Shown piece after piece: positions 8,711-18,249 of a DNA stretch of 64,000 nt (within the stretch, counting starts at the first letter, position 1; every line of letters begins with the position of its first letter). Under the pieces are notes generated by a model that was not told the origin of the DNA, did no database searches, and was given only the letters and a program-made list of their open reading frames with translations. Source of the stretch: Falsirhodobacter flavus (GTDB taxonomy: Bacteria > Pseudomonadota > Alphaproteobacteria > Rhodobacterales > Rhodobacteraceae); the NCBI GenBank assembly GCA_029846755.1, contig JARWBI010000004.1, positions 62,001 through 126,000 on the forward strand, in the 5' to 3' direction. Made by a program: the position numbers and the translations under genes.

Positions 8711-8730
8711 TTACGCTAACGTAAACGTAA
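8711..8730. promoter_or_regulatory. Candidate operator upstream of second MerR gene
   Basis: TTACG-CTAA-CGTAA (8711-8724) is a perfect 5-bp inverted repeat extended by a further CGTAA (8726-8730), within the 70-base gap between the two MerR genes. The CGTAAACGTAA-type sequence resembles operators described for MerR-type LiuR regulators of branched-chain and fatty-acid use. The resemblance is from memory. Confidence 0.4.
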
Positions 8731-8773
8731 ACCCGTGCTAACGTCATCGTCGGCAGACAGCACGGGATGAGCG

Positions 8774-9163
8774 ATGACCGACAGGCTGATGACGATCCGC
8801 GAGATGTGCGCCGAGTTCTCGGTGACGCCGCGAACCTTGCGCTTCTATGAATCGAAAGAGCTGATCTTTCCCGTCCGCGACGGCACCCGCCGGCTGTTCA
8901 CCCGCCGCGACCGTGCGCGGCTGAAGCTGATCCTGCGCGGCAAACGGTTCGGCTTCAGCCTTGAAGACATCCGCCAGCTTCTGGACCTTTACGACCGCGA
9001 TCAGGGCGCCGTGCAGATCGCGCGCACCTATGATCTTGCCCGCCAGCGTCTTGCCGCGATGGAGGCGCAGCGGGCCGAACTGGACGAGGCGATCGCCGAA
9101 CTGCGCCAGCAGCTTGAACAAGGCGCGCAGACCCTTGCCGGTTTCCGCAGCGCCGCCGAATGA
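8774..9163 (+). CDS. MerR family transcriptional regulator (acyl-CoA operon)
   Basis: A 129-residue MerR-type protein. The winged HTH reads [29 protein letters not shown]. It is followed by [32 protein letters not shown] and a C-terminal coiled coil ([22 protein letters not shown]). No metal-binding cysteines. It is closely similar to its upstream neighbour in the [13 protein letters not shown] region, which points to a tandem duplication. It ends 10 bases before the acyl-CoA dehydrogenase and is probably the operon's own regulator, in the manner of LiuR-type proteins; that last step is inference. Confidence 0.85.
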   Translation: MTDRLMTIREMCAEFSVTPRTLRFYESKELIFPVRDGTRRLFTRRDRARLKLILRGKRFGFSLEDIRQLLDLYDRDQGAVQIARTYDLARQRLAAMEAQRAELDEAIAELRQQLEQGAQTLAGFRSAAE

Positions 9164-9173
9164 GGAGGAAGGA

Positions 9174-10904
9174 ATGACGATCTATCGCGCCCCGGTCGAG
9201 GATATGCAGTTCGTGCTGCACGATGTCCTGAACCTGTCCGCAACGTATCCCGATCTGGACGCGGCGTTCACCGAAGCGATCCTGTCCGAAGCCGCCAAAC
9301 TGTCCGAAGAGGTTCTGGCCCCGCTGAACGCCAGCGGCGATGCCGAAGGCTGCCGACTGGAAAACGGCGTCGTCCGAACGCCCAAAGGCTTCCCCGAGGC
9401 GTTCGCAGCAATGAAGGAGGGCGGCTGGCCCGCCATCGACTGTGCTGAGGAATATGGCGGGCAGGGGCTTCCCTATCTGATGCACACGGCGGTGGGCGAG
9501 ATGTTCGTGTCCGCCAACATGGCCTTCAACATGTATCAGGGCCTGACCCACGGCGCCTACAGTGCGATCCTGCTGCATGGGACGGATGCGCAGAAACGCA
9601 CCTATCTGCCCAAGCTGGCAAGCTGCGACTGGACCGGCACGATGAACCTGACCGAGCCCCATGCCGGGACTGATCTGGGCATCATGCGCACCAAGGCCGA
9701 ACCGCAGGAGGATGGCAGCTTCCTCATGACCGGGACCAAGATCTTCATCTCGGCCGGCGATCACGATCTGGCGGAAAACATCGTGCATCTGGTGCTGGCC
9801 AAGGCACCGGGCGGCGGCGACGGCACGCGCGGCGTCAGCCTGTTCGTCGTGCCGAAGTTCCTTGTGAACGACGATGGCAGCCTTGGGGACCGCAACGCCG
9901 TCACCACCTCGAAGCTCGAAGAAAAGATGGGCATCCACGCCAATTCGACCTGCGTGATGAACTTCGACGGGGCGAAGGGCTGGCTCTTGGGCGGTCTGCA
10001 CAAGGGCATGAAGGGCATGTTCACGATGATGAACGAAGCCCGGCTTGGCGTCGCGCTGCAAGGCTATGCCGTGGCCGAGCCTGCGTATCAAAACGCGGTC
10101 GCCTATGCAAAGGAACGTCTGCAAGGGCGCGGCATCCCGCCCGCCAATCCCGAAGGCCCCGCCGATCCGCTGATCGTGCATCCTGACATCCGCCGCAGCC
10201 TGATGGACCAGAAAAGTTTCCTCGAAGGCGCGCGGGCCTTCACCTTCTGGGGCGCATCGCTGATTGACAGGGCCAAGACCGACCCCGAGGCCGAGGCGCT
10301 GATTTCTCTTCTGACCCCGGTGCTGAAAGGGTTCCAGACCGACATGGGATACCAATGCGCGACGCAGGCGCAGCAGGTCTTCGGCGGGCATGGCTATATC
10401 GAGGAAACCGGCATGTCCCAATTCGTGCGCGATGCGCGGATTGCGATGATATACGAAGGCGCGAACGGAATTCAGGCGCTGGATCTGGTGGGCCGCAAGT
10501 TGGCGCTGGATGGTGGCAAGCCGATCATGGCCTTCTTCGAGATGATAAAGACCTTCTGCCGCGAGAATGACACCCCCGAGATGGCGGGCTTCGTCCAGCC
10601 GCTGAAGGCCGCGTCGAAAGACCTGCAAACCGCTGCGATGTATTTCATGGAGAACATGAAGACCCCCAATGCCGCGCTGTCGGGTGCATACGATTTCATG
10701 CACATGATGGGCCATGTCTGCCTTGGCTTCATGTGGGCGCGGATGGCGAGGGCGGCGCTGGGCCAGTCGGGCGATTTCGCCGCGGCCAAGCTGGCGACGG
10801 GCCGCTATTACATGGCGCGGCACCTTCCCGCGACCGCGATGCATCTGGCGCGCATCAAAAGCGGCGCAGACCCGGTCATGGCGCTTGCCCCCGAGGCGTT
10901 CTGA
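9174..10904 (+). CDS. Acyl-CoA dehydrogenase, long form with extra C-terminal domain
   Basis: An FAD-dependent enzyme that introduces the alpha-beta double bond into an acyl-CoA. It has 576 residues, well above the usual 380, because of an added C-terminal helical domain. Core motifs: [15 protein letters not shown] (FAD/substrate signature), [37 protein letters not shown], and [12 protein letters not shown] with catalytic E428. Long-form enzymes of this kind are often named after DmdC, the methylmercaptopropionyl-CoA dehydrogenase of DMSP breakdown, but the thiolase and FadJ next door favour general beta-oxidation. The ATG at 9174 has GAGGAGGAAGG upstream; a longer frame would overlap the MerR gene. 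Confidence 0.9.
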   Translation: MTIYRAPVEDMQFVLHDVLNLSATYPDLDAAFTEAILSEAAKLSEEVLAPLNASGDAEGCRLENGVVRTPKGFPEAFAAMKEGGWPAIDCAEEYGGQGLPYLMHTAVGEMFVSANMAFNMYQGLTHGAYSAILLHGTDAQKRTYLPKLASCDWTGTMNLTEPHAGTDLGIMRTKAEPQEDGSFLMTGTKIFISAGDHDLAENIVHLVLAKAPGGGDGTRGVSLFVVPKFLVNDDGSLGDRNAVTTSKLEEKMGIHANSTCVMNFDGAKGWLLGGLHKGMKGMFTMMNEARLGVALQGYAVAEPAYQNAVAYAKERLQGRGIPPANPEGPADPLIVHPDIRRSLMDQKSFLEGARAFTFWGASLIDRAKTDPEAEALISLLTPVLKGFQTDMGYQCATQAQQVFGGHGYIEETGMSQFVRDARIAMIYEGANGIQALDLVGRKLALDGGKPIMAFFEMIKTFCRENDTPEMAGFVQPLKAASKDLQTAAMYFMENMKTPNAALSGAYDFMHMMGHVCLGFMWARMARAALGQSGDFAAAKLATGRYYMARHLPATAMHLARIKSGADPVMALAPEAF

Positions 10905-11338
10905 TGCAGACGCCCGAAACCCATGGCAGCTGCCAATGCGGGGCGGTGCGCTTCCATCTGAAAGCGGGCGAGACGCAGGCCAATGTCTGCCACTGCCGCA
11001 TGTGCCAGCGGGCGGCAGGCAATGCGTTTGCCTCGCTGCTGACCTGCGACGATGCGCTGCTGACATGGTATGGCACGCCGTCGGTTTTCGCATCGTCCAG
11101 CATCGCCCATCGCGGGTTCTGCGGGCGTTGCGGCACGCCGATGTTCTATCGCCAGCATGGCGGGCCGACCGAGATCATGTCGGGCTGCCTGCCGCCCGAT
11201 TTCCCGTTCATCCCGACCCGCAATGACGGCATCGAAGCCCGCCACGCATGGGTGAACCGCATCGCGGACCTGCCCGACAGCCCCACGCGCGAAGAACTGA
11301 CCCGCGCCACCTCGCACCAAGCCCCGGAGAGATCATGA
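10904..11338 (+). CDS. GFA family (CENP-V/GFA) zinc-fold protein
   Basis: A 144-residue protein of the glutathione-dependent formaldehyde-activating (GFA)/CENP-V fold. The zinc-ligand cysteines are all there in family spacing: C10-x-C12, C29-x-C31-x2-C34 and C73-x2-C76. Few GFA proteins have a proven enzyme activity, so the family name is not a function call. The start overlaps the acyl-CoA dehydrogenase stop by one base (TGATG), and its own stop overlaps the thiolase start, so it is a full member of the beta-oxidation operon. Confidence 0.85.
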   Translation: MQTPETHGSCQCGAVRFHLKAGETQANVCHCRMCQRAAGNAFASLLTCDDALLTWYGTPSVFASSSIAHRGFCGRCGTPMFYRQHGGPTEIMSGCLPPDFPFIPTRNDGIEARHAWVNRIADLPDSPTREELTRATSHQAPERS

Positions 11339-12537
11339 GCGAAGCCTTCATCTATGACGCCATCCGCACCCCGCGGGGCAAGGGCCGCCCGGACGGCGCG
11401 CTGCACGAGGTCACGGCGGTGCGCCTGTCGGCAGGGGTTCTGGACGCGCTGGCCGAACGCAACGGGCTTTCGGGCCATGCGGTCGAGGATGTGATCTGGG
11501 GCAACGTGACGCAGGTGGGCGAACAGGGCGGCTGCCTTGCGCGGTCCGCCGTGCTGGCCTCGGAGCTGGATCAGGCGATACCGGGGCTGGCGATCAACCG
11601 CTTCTGCGCCAGCGGGCTGGAGGCGGTGAACCTTGCCGCCGCGCAGGCACGCATGGGCGGCGGGTACATCGCGGGCGGGGTCGAGATGATGAGCCGCGTC
11701 GCCATGGGCAGCGATGGCGCCGCGATCGCCGTGGACCCGTCGCTGGCAATGGAAACGGGCTTCGTGCCGCAGGGGATTTCGGCCGATATCATTGCGACGG
11801 AATACGGGTTCTCCCGCGACGATGCCGACGCCTTTGCCGTGGAAAGCCAGCGACGGGCGGCGGCGGCATGGGCGGATGGGCGTTTCGCGCGGTCCATCGT
11901 GCCGGTGCGCGACATGAACGGGCTGACGATCCTTGCCCATGACGAACATATGCGTGCGACCGATATGCAGGCGCTTGCCGCGCTGAAACCGGCGTTCAAG
12001 GACATTGGCGAGGCGATGCCCGGCTTCGACAAAATCGCCCTGATGAAATACCCGCATCTGGAACGGATCGAGCATATCCACCATGCCGGTAACAGCTCTG
12101 GCATCGTGGACGGGGCGGCAGGCATCCTGATCGGCGATGCCGAGTTCGGCGCGGCGCATGGGCTGACCCCGCGCGCCCGCATACGCGCCACCGCCAAGAT
12201 CGGCACCGACCCGACGATCATGCTGACGGGGCCGGTTCCGGTCACCGAACGCATCCTGCGCGCGGCAGGGATGCAGATCGGCGATATCGACCTGTTCGAG
12301 GTGAACGAGGCGTTTTCCTCGGTCGTGCTGCGTTTCATGGAGGCGTTCGACGTCGATCATTCGCGCGTCAACGTGAATGGCGGTGCGATCGCGATGGGCC
12401 ATCCCCTGGGCGCGACGGGTGCGATCATCATCGGCACCTTGCTGGATGAATTGGAACGGTCGGGGAAAAGCACGGGCCTTGCGACATTGTGCGTCGCCTC
12501 GGGCATGGGCGCGGCAACGATCATCGAACGGGTGTGA
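11335..12537 (+). CDS. fadA: Acetyl-CoA C-acyltransferase (thiolase)
   Basis: Cleaves 3-ketoacyl-CoA with CoA, the last beta-oxidation step (400 residues). The nucleophile C91 is in [12 protein letters not shown], the base H356 in [16 protein letters not shown], and C386 in [26 protein letters not shown] is a typical thiolase start. The ATG overlaps the GFA stop (ATGA), and fadJ begins 3 bases after the thiolase stop. The order thiolase then multifunctional enzyme is that of a fad operon; a degradative thiolase rather than a PHB-type one is inferred from that context. Confidence 0.93.
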   Translation: MSEAFIYDAIRTPRGKGRPDGALHEVTAVRLSAGVLDALAERNGLSGHAVEDVIWGNVTQVGEQGGCLARSAVLASELDQAIPGLAINRFCASGLEAVNLAAAQARMGGGYIAGGVEMMSRVAMGSDGAAIAVDPSLAMETGFVPQGISADIIATEYGFSRDDADAFAVESQRRAAAAWADGRFARSIVPVRDMNGLTILAHDEHMRATDMQALAALKPAFKDIGEAMPGFDKIALMKYPHLERIEHIHHAGNSSGIVDGAAGILIGDAEFGAAHGLTPRARIRATAKIGTDPTIMLTGPVPVTERILRAAGMQIGDIDLFEVNEAFSSVVLRFMEAFDVDHSRVNVNGGAIAMGHPLGATGAIIIGTLLDELERSGKSTGLATLCVASGMGAATIIERV

Positions 12538-12539
12538 GC

Positions 12540-14648
12540 ATGGATTTTTCGTATGCGGTCGAAGATGGCGTCGCGGTCATCACATGGGATCTGGCGGGCA
12601 AGTCGATGAACGTCATGTCGATGCAGGGCTTCGCCGATCTGGACGGGCTGGTCCAGCGCGGGCTCGACGACCCCGATGTGAAGGGGATCGTCCTGACATC
12701 CGGCAAGAAGGACTTCGCGGGCGGGATGGACCTGAACGTGCTGGCCAAGATGAAGGAAGGCGGGGCCGAGACGATCTTCAAGGGCGTCATGGACATGCAT
12801 GGCGTGTTGCGCCGGATCGAGCGTGCGGGGATGGACCCCAAGACGACCAAAGGCGGCAAGCCGATCGTGGCCGCGCTTCCGGGAACGGCGCTGGGCATCG
12901 GGTTCGAGATTCCGCTGGCCTGTCACCGCATCATCGCTGCCGACAATCCCAAGGCCAAGATCGGCCTGCCCGAAATCCTGCTGGGCATCTTTCCCGGCGC
13001 GGGCGGCACGACGCGGCTGGTGCGCAAGATGGGCGCAATGATGGCCGCGCCCTTCCTGCTGGAGGGCAAGCTGTCATCCCCCAAGGACGCCAAGGCGGCG
13101 GGCCTGATCGACGAGGTGGTGCCCCCCGAAGACCTGCTCGCGCGGGCGAAAGAATGGGTGCTGTCCGAGCCCGACATCGTGAAGCCGTGGGATGCCAAGG
13201 GCTACAAGATGCCGGGGGGTGCACCCTATCATCCGGCGGGGTTCATGACCTATGTCGGCGCATCGGCGATGGTCAACGGCAAGACGCAAGGGGTCTATCC
13301 AGCGGCGAAGGCGCTGCTGTCTGCGGCCTATGAGGGCGCGCTGGTGCCCTTCGATACTGCGCTGAAGATCGAGGCGCGGTGGTTCACATCGGTTCTGATG
13401 AACCCCAGTTCCAGCGCGATGATCCGCACGCTGTTCATCAACAAGGAGGCGCTGGAAAAAGGCGCGAACCGCCCCGAGGCGCCGGATCAGAAGGTGGCGA
13501 AATTGGGCGTTATCGGCGCGGGGATGATGGGCGCGGGCATCGCCTATGTGTCCGCCAATGCAGGGATCGACGTCGTGCTGGTGGATGCCAGCGACGAGGC
13601 GGCGGCCAAGGGCCGCGCCCATGCCGAAAGCGTTCTGGACGCCGGCATCAAACGTGGAAAGGTCACGGCGGACAAGAAGGCCGAGGTTCTGGCCCGAATC
13701 ACCCCCACCGCCGACTATGCCGCGCTGGACGGCTGCGATCTGATCGTCGAGGCTGTGTTCGAAGACCCGCAGGTCAAGGCCGAGGTGACGAAGAAGGCCG
13801 AAGGCGCGGGCATCTTTGCGACCAACACCTCGACCCTGCCGATCACCGAACTGGCGCGTGCGGCCAGCCACCCGGACCGCTTCATCGGCATCCATTTCTT
13901 CAGCCCGGTCGAGAAGATGAATCTGGTCGAGATCATCAAGGGGCGCGAGACGGGCGACGTGGCCGTGGCCAAGGCGCTGGACTTCGTCCGGCAGATCCGC
14001 AAGACGCCGATCGTGGTGAACGATGCGCGGTTCTTCTATGCCAACCGCTGCATCATCCCCTATATCAACGAAGGCATACGCATGGTGGGCGAGGGCATCT
14101 CGCCCGCGCTGATCGAGAATGCCGCGCGGCTGATGGGGATGCCCCTGGGGCCTCTGCAACTGGTCGACGAAATCAGCCTCGAACTGGGCGTGAAGATCGC
14201 CAAGGCGACGAAGGCCGCGATGGGCAATGCCTATCCCGACGATGCCGTCGATAAGGTTCTGTTCCCGATGGCCGAGCAAGGCCGTCTGGGCAAGAAGGTG
14301 AGGGCGGGCTTCTACGATTATGCGGATGGCAAGCGCACCGGCCTGTGGTCCGGGCTGAAAGCCGACGCGCGACCCGATCTGGAAACGGTGCAGAACCGCC
14401 TGATGATGGTGCAGGTGCTTGAGGCGGTGCGGGCGTTGCAGGACGGCGTGCTGACCGACGTGCGCGAAGGCGACGTGGGCGCGATCCTCGGCTGGGGCTT
14501 TGCGCCCTGGACCGGCGGGCCCTTCTCGTGGATCGACATGATGGGCGCGCCCCGCGCGGTGGAGATCTGCGAGGCGCTGGAGGGCGAGCGGTTCGCGGTG
14601 CCCGCCCTGCTGCGCGAAAAGGCCGCGTCCGGCGCGACCTTCTACTAG
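12540..14648 (+). CDS. fadJ: 3-hydroxyacyl-CoA dehydrogenase/enoyl-CoA hydratase
   Basis: A 702-residue two-enzyme protein for beta-oxidation. The N-terminal crotonase domain (about 1-190) hydrates enoyl-CoA ([21 protein letters not shown]). A linker leads to the NAD-binding domain with [17 protein letters not shown] near residue 322, [13 protein letters not shown], and [23 protein letters not shown] carrying the catalytic His. The two C-terminal 3HCDH domains follow ([29 protein letters not shown]). Its stop overlaps by 4 bases the stop of the convergent 2-hydroxyacid dehydrogenase. The partner thiolase is immediately upstream. FadJ versus FadB naming is by convention only. Confidence 0.93.
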   Translation: MDFSYAVEDGVAVITWDLAGKSMNVMSMQGFADLDGLVQRGLDDPDVKGIVLTSGKKDFAGGMDLNVLAKMKEGGAETIFKGVMDMHGVLRRIERAGMDPKTTKGGKPIVAALPGTALGIGFEIPLACHRIIAADNPKAKIGLPEILLGIFPGAGGTTRLVRKMGAMMAAPFLLEGKLSSPKDAKAAGLIDEVVPPEDLLARAKEWVLSEPDIVKPWDAKGYKMPGGAPYHPAGFMTYVGASAMVNGKTQGVYPAAKALLSAAYEGALVPFDTALKIEARWFTSVLMNPSSSAMIRTLFINKEALEKGANRPEAPDQKVAKLGVIGAGMMGAGIAYVSANAGIDVVLVDASDEAAAKGRAHAESVLDAGIKRGKVTADKKAEVLARITPTADYAALDGCDLIVEAVFEDPQVKAEVTKKAEGAGIFATNTSTLPITELARAASHPDRFIGIHFFSPVEKMNLVEIIKGRETGDVAVAKALDFVRQIRKTPIVVNDARFFYANRCIIPYINEGIRMVGEGISPALIENAARLMGMPLGPLQLVDEISLELGVKIAKATKAAMGNAYPDDAVDKVLFPMAEQGRLGKKVRAGFYDYADGKRTGLWSGLKADARPDLETVQNRLMMVQVLEAVRALQDGVLTDVREGDVGAILGWGFAPWTGGPFSWIDMMGAPRAVEICEALEGERFAVPALLREKAASGATFY

Positions 14649-15577
14649 ACGACGCGGTTCGGCGGCTCCTCGCCCCTGGCAAAGGCGAGGAGGTTCGCGA
14701 CCGCCATCAGCCCCATATCGGTACGCACATCCAGCGCGGCGGTGCCCAGATGCGGCAGCAGGGTCACATTCTCCATCGCCAGCAGGTCCGAGCTGACCTC
14801 GGGCTCGCGTTCATAGACGTCCAGACCGGCGCCGGGCAGGCCGTTCTTCAGCGCCTGCACCAAAGCCGCCTCGTCCACGATGTCGCCCCGCGCGATGTTG
14901 ACCAGAATGCCGCGCATCTTCGCCAGCTCCCTTGCCCCGATCAGATGTTTCGTCTGGGGCGAGGCGGGCACGGCGATCACCACGAAATCAGCTTGCAGAA
15001 CCTCGTCCATCTCTGCCTGACGTGCAAAGGGATGGTCCTTGGGAGAGCGGTTGTGGAAGATCACCTCCATCCCGAAGCCGTGGTGGCAACGATGCGCGAT
15101 GGCGCGGCCGATGCGGCCCATGCCGATGATGCCCAGACGCTTGCCGGACACATGCGTGCCCAGAAGCTGCGTCGGGTGCCAGCCTTGCCATTTGCCCGCA
15201 CGCAGCAGGCGCTCCCCTTCGCCCGCCCGCCGTGCCGTCATCAGGATCAGAGTCATCGCGATATCGGCGGTGGCATCCGTGACCGCGCCGGGAGTGTTCG
15301 TCACGACGACGCCCTGCGCCGCCGCCGCGGTCGCGTCGATATGGTTGTAGCCGACGCCGAAATTGGCCAGCATCCGCACACGCGGCGGGGTTGCCAGCAC
15401 GTCGGCATCGAAACGGTCCCCAAGCGTGCAGAGGATCGCGTCATAGCCCGCCAGCGCGGCCAGCATCTCGTCGCGCGTCAGGTTCGACGTATCCTCGCGC
15501 ACGGTCACGTCATAGGCGGTCCGCGCCGCATCGACCACCGCGGCGGGCAGGGGGCGGGTGATGAGCAGGGTCTTCAA
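14645..15577 (-). CDS. D-isomer-specific 2-hydroxyacid dehydrogenase
   Basis: An NAD(P)-dependent dehydrogenase of 310 residues, probably a glyoxylate/hydroxypyruvate reductase. The N-terminal substrate domain contains MLANFGVGYNHID. The Rossmann motif is LGIIGMGRIGRAIA. The catalytic trio is R in VNIARGDIVDE, E in DVYEREPEV and H in LLPHLGTA. HNRSPKD after the second strand suggests NADPH preference (R after the strand), which is inference. Its ATG overlaps the CsaA-like gene's stop, and a chain of 4-base overlaps links proC, csaA-like and this gene. Confidence 0.88.
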   Translation of the reverse strand: MKTLLITRPLPAAVVDAARTAYDVTVREDTSNLTRDEMLAALAGYDAILCTLGDRFDADVLATPPRVRMLANFGVGYNHIDATAAAAQGVVVTNTPGAVTDATADIAMTLILMTARRAGEGERLLRAGKWQGWHPTQLLGTHVSGKRLGIIGMGRIGRAIAHRCHHGFGMEVIFHNRSPKDHPFARQAEMDEVLQADFVVIAVPASPQTKHLIGARELAKMRGILVNIARGDIVDEAALVQALKNGLPGAGLDVYEREPEVSSDLLAMENVTLLPHLGTAALDVRTDMGLMAVANLLAFARGEEPPNRVV

Positions 15578-15906
15578 AACAGCTTGCCTCCGATTGGAAC
15601 ATCATGGCCGGGGCCGACAAGCACGACCTCGCCATCCGCGTCGGGCATTCCAAGGACCAGAACTTCGGACATGACCTTGCCGATCTGACGGGGCGGGAAG
15701 TTCACGACGGCCAGCACTTGCCGTCCGATCAGACCTTCGGGGGTGTAGTGTTTGGTGATCTGCGCCGAGGATCGCTTCTCGCCAATATCGCCACCGAAAT
15801 CGACCCACAGCTTGTAGGCGGGCTTTCGCGCCTCGGGGTAGGGCTCGGCGCGGGTGATGCGGCCGACGCGGATGTCGACCTTTTCGAAATCGTCATAGGT
15901 GATCAT
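15574..15906 (-). CDS. csaA: tRNA-binding domain protein (CsaA-like)
   Basis: A 110-residue stand-alone tRNA-binding OB-fold (EMAP-II/CsaA type). It starts with YDDFEKVDIRVGRITRAEPYPEARKPAYKL and continues with SSAQITKHY, VVNFPPRQIGKVMSEVLVLGM and the C-terminal VGPGHDVPIGGKL. These match the CsaA pattern closely. CsaA of Bacillus is described as a chaperone with tRNA-binding activity; the role in alphaproteobacteria is unknown. Overlaps of 4 bases with proC upstream and the 2-hydroxyacid dehydrogenase downstream make it part of one transcript. Confidence 0.85.
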   Translation of the reverse strand: MITYDDFEKVDIRVGRITRAEPYPEARKPAYKLWVDFGGDIGEKRSSAQITKHYTPEGLIGRQVLAVVNFPPRQIGKVMSEVLVLGMPDADGEVVLVGPGHDVPIGGKLF

Positions 15907-16706
15907 CGGCCAAGCTCCCGGCTGCGCTCGGCTGCGGCGCGGACGGTGCGCTGCATGAGGTCCGGCAGTTCCGCCATCAGAACGGCCAGCCCGGCGGCGG
16001 TCGTGCCGCCAGGCGAGGTGACGTTGACGCGCAGCTGTTCGGCGCTGTCGGGGGCGGTATGGGCAAGCTCGCCCGCGCCGGACACAGTCGCGCGGGCAAG
16101 GCGCATCGCCAGATCGGGGGGCAGGCCCTCGGCCTCGGCAGCCTTCGCCAGCGCCTCGATCATGTGGAAGACATAGGCGGGGCCGGAGCCGGAAACGGCG
16201 GTCACCGCATCCATCTGTGCTTCGTCCGAAAGGCGCACCGTCTCGCCCACGGCGGCCAGCAGCCCTTCGGCCAGATCCAGATGGGCGGCGGTGGCGGCAT
16301 CGCTGCCGATCAGTGCGGTGATCCCGCGCGACACGGCGGCGGGGGTGTTGGGCATGGCGCGGATGATCGGCGTGCCAGCGCCCAGCATCGCCTCGTATGC
16401 GGCGATGGAAATGCCTGCCGCGACGCTCAGGAACAGGGTCTTGCCGCCGCCCAGCGATTTCAGACCGGGCAGCGCATCCGCCATCATCTGCGGCTTCACC
16501 GCGATCAGCACGACGGCGGGATCGCCCGGCAGATCGCCGTTCAGGCGCACTCCGGTCGCGATCAGCCAATCCGACGGGCGCGGTTCCGTCACATGCACCG
16601 AAGCGGGGGGCAGCCCCTGCTTCAGCCAGCCCGCCAGCATGGCCGATCCCATCTTGCCGCAGCCCAGAAGCACCAGCCCGCGGCGGCTCACCTCGTCCAG
16701 ATCCAT
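15903..16706 (-). CDS. proC: Pyrroline-5-carboxylate reductase
   Basis: Reduces pyrroline-5-carboxylate to proline with NAD(P)H. It is a 267-residue protein: Rossmann motif VLLGCGKMGSAMLAGWL, then VLIAVKPQMM, IIRAMPNTPAAVSRGIT, and the C-terminal dimerisation signature AVSGSGPAYVFHMIEAL with NVTSPGGTTAAGL. All diagnostic ProC blocks are present. It heads the leftward csaA/2-hydroxyacid dehydrogenase group and follows the YbjN gene by 24 bases on the same strand. Confidence 0.95.
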   Translation of the reverse strand: MDLDEVSRRGLVLLGCGKMGSAMLAGWLKQGLPPASVHVTEPRPSDWLIATGVRLNGDLPGDPAVVLIAVKPQMMADALPGLKSLGGGKTLFLSVAAGISIAAYEAMLGAGTPIIRAMPNTPAAVSRGITALIGSDAATAAHLDLAEGLLAAVGETVRLSDEAQMDAVTAVSGSGPAYVFHMIEALAKAAEAEGLPPDLAMRLARATVSGAGELAHTAPDSAEQLRVNVTSPGGTTAAGLAVLMAELPDLMQRTVRAAAERSRELGR

Positions 16707-16730
16707 CGTCTTCCCCTTTTTGGGGAAAGG

Positions 16731-17225
16731 TTAGGCGTGACCGTAAGCCTCCGCAATGGCGACCTTCATCGCCATTTCGGGGGTGTGTTCCGCCCATGTC
16801 GTCATCTGGAACGCGGGGTAATAGCGTTCGGACGCGGTGACGGCATCGCGGATCAGCCGGTCGATCTGTTCATGCCCGACAAGCTGCCCGCCCGACAGAA
16901 GCAGGCCATAGCGCCAGACCATCAGGCGCTGTTCTTCCCAGAAGGTGAAGGCGCCGGTCCAGACCTGATCGTTGCAGCGGTTGACGACATCGTAAAGCTG
17001 CGGGATGCGGTGGGCTGGCGGCTCCATCTCGAACGTGCAGATCAGGCGCAGCGTTTCGTCCCGGTGCGACCATGCCAGCGTCAGAGAATAGGTGCGCCAC
17101 TGGCCGGTCACCTGCATGGCGATCTGATCGTCGGCGATGCGGTCGAAGTCCCAGGCATGATGCTGGGCCAGCGTTTCGACCATGTCGATCGGATGCAGTT
17201 CGTCGAAATGTTCCGAGATTGACAT
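16731..17225 (-). CDS. YbjN domain-containing protein
   Basis: A 164-residue protein with the YbjN/type III secretion chaperone-like fold: HPIDMVETLAQHHAWDFDRIADDQIAMQV, ETLRLICTFEMEPP, then LYDVVNRCNDQVWTGAFTFW and a long C-terminal helix. In Rhodobacterales this gene commonly precedes proC, and here it lies 24 bases upstream on the same strand. Molecular function unknown. Start at 17225 (MSISEHFDELHP) because a G-rich site (CAGGGG) precedes it; the frame continues upstream for 30 codons with no family resemblance. Confidence 0.8.
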   Translation of the reverse strand: MSISEHFDELHPIDMVETLAQHHAWDFDRIADDQIAMQVTGQWRTYSLTLAWSHRDETLRLICTFEMEPPAHRIPQLYDVVNRCNDQVWTGAFTFWEEQRLMVWRYGLLLSGGQLVGHEQIDRLIRDAVTASERYYPAFQMTTWAEHTPEMAMKVAIAEAYGHA

Positions 17226-17381
17226 TGGCGGCCCCTGATATCGTTTGCCCGGCGGCGGTTGCCACCAGAAGCGGGCGTGTTCGCCCACCGGGCGCGATGC
17301 CCGCTTGCGAATCATACTAGATATTGGGGCGGCGCATGTGAATCGGTAATCTGTGGATGCGCGCGAATCTCTTGTGGAAAA

Positions 17382-17558
17382 CTATCGCGGGGTTTCCAGC
17401 GCGTCGCGCACGGCGGCCCGGGCTTCCAGCGCGTCCTGCAACCGGCGGGCAAGTTCGGCGATGCGTTCGGGCACCGGCTCGGCTTCGATTGCGCGAAGCA
17501 GGTCGGCGGACAGCCGATCCACATCCGTTTCGGTCTGCATGTCGGCAGGTTGCGTCAT
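17382..17558 (-). CDS. nepR: NepR-like anti-sigma factor
   Basis: A 58-residue acidic helical protein. The segment LSADLLRAIEAEPVPERIAELARRL fits the NepR core pattern L-R-x(4)-E-x-P-x-R-x(3)-L-x2-L, in which two helices wrap around the EcfG sigma factor and are captured by PhyR under stress. The start (MTQPADMQT) follows AGGGGA by 8 bases. It is divergent from an EcfG-type sigma gene, 96 bases away. In most alphaproteobacteria nepR and ecfG are co-directional, so the arrangement is odd. Call based on motif and neighbour; an unrelated small protein cannot be excluded. Confidence 0.6.
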   Translation of the reverse strand: MTQPADMQTETDVDRLSADLLRAIEAEPVPERIAELARRLQDALEARAAVRDALETPR

Positions 17559-17593
17559 CTGGCGGATTTCCCCTGCTGAATGCTCCCCACCGG

Positions 17594-17618
17594 GGAACCG
17601 AAGCGTTAACGTCACGTT
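17594..17618 (+). promoter_or_regulatory. EcfG-type promoter of ecfG
   Basis: GGAAC (17594-17598), a 16-base spacer and CGTT (17615-17618) match exactly the GGAAC-N16/17-CGTT consensus of alphaproteobacterial general-stress sigma factors. It lies 36 bases before the ecfG ATG, implying positive autoregulation. Confidence 0.7.
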
Positions 17619-17654
17619 GACCCGGCAGTTACCAGACAGCGAGGGCGTTGCGGG

Positions 17655-18155
17655 ATGGATCAGCGAAACCATGGGAAAGTCGTTCCCGATGTGCTGGACC
17701 TCATTCCCGCGCTGCGCGCCTATGCGCGAGCCTTGTGCAAGAACGCCGCCGATGCCGACGACCTGGTTCAGGATACATTGGTAAAGGCGCTTGGCAACAT
17801 TGACAAGTTTCAAGAGGGAACTCGTCTGCGGGCGTGGCTTTTCACCATCATGCGCAACACGTTCTTCACCAACGTGAAGGTCCGGGCGCGGGAATCCACT
17901 GGCGGCGAGGATTGCGTGTCGGGCGCACCCGTCGCGCAGGCGACGCAGGAATGGTATGTGCGCGGGCGCGAATTGATGGCCGCCGTGGACCGCCTGCCGC
18001 CGCATTACCGCGAGATGATCATTCTCGTGGTTATGCTGGGCGAAAGCTATGAGGTGGCGGCGGAAATCTGCGGCTGCGCCATCGGGACGGTGAAAAGCCG
18101 CGTCAACCGCGCCCGTCAGATGATCATCGAGGATCTGGGCGTGGACGCCCTCTGA
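17655..18155 (+). CDS. ecfG: EcfG-type RNA polymerase sigma factor
   Basis: A 166-residue ECF sigma factor for the alphaproteobacterial general stress response. Region 2 reads LIPALRAYARALCKNAADADDLVQDTLVKAL followed by FQEGTRLRAWLFTIMRNTFFTNVK. Region 4 reads MAAVDRLPPHYREMIILVVMLGESYEVAAEICGCAIGTVKSRVNRARQ. The DLVQDTLVKAL and FQEGTRLRAWLF signatures are those of EcfG. A perfect EcfG promoter precedes it and a NepR-like gene is divergent. PhyR, the anti-anti-sigma response regulator, is not in the window. Confidence 0.88.
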   Translation: MDQRNHGKVVPDVLDLIPALRAYARALCKNAADADDLVQDTLVKALGNIDKFQEGTRLRAWLFTIMRNTFFTNVKVRARESTGGEDCVSGAPVAQATQEWYVRGRELMAAVDRLPPHYREMIILVVMLGESYEVAAEICGCAIGTVKSRVNRARQMIIEDLGVDAL

Positions 18156-18196
18156 CCCTGTCACACGGACGATTCACGACTTCGGCATCGTCCCGT

Positions 18197-18222
18197 GGAA
18201 CAGAAGAGACCACGCAGAAGTT
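18197..18222 (+). promoter_or_regulatory. EcfG-type promoter of the 43-residue membrane protein
   Basis: GGAAC (18197-18201), 17 bases, then AGTT (18219-18222). This differs from the consensus only at the first base of the -10 element. It lies 27 bases before the ATG of the small gene and 41 bases after the ecfG stop. Confidence 0.5.
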
Positions 18223-18249
18223 GTGGATTCGAAGCGAGGAGGTTCCGTC

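Noticed and set aside
9174-10904. DMSP-specific DmdC
   Set aside because: Length and domain layout fit, but no dmdA, dmdB or dmdD is nearby, and the fadA-fadJ neighbours favour general beta-oxidation. Left as a possibility in the entry.
15574-16797. A single 407-residue fusion spanning proC and the CsaA-like region
   Set aside because: The first part is an off-frame reading of proC. The real CsaA-like protein starts at 15906 with an ATGA overlap.
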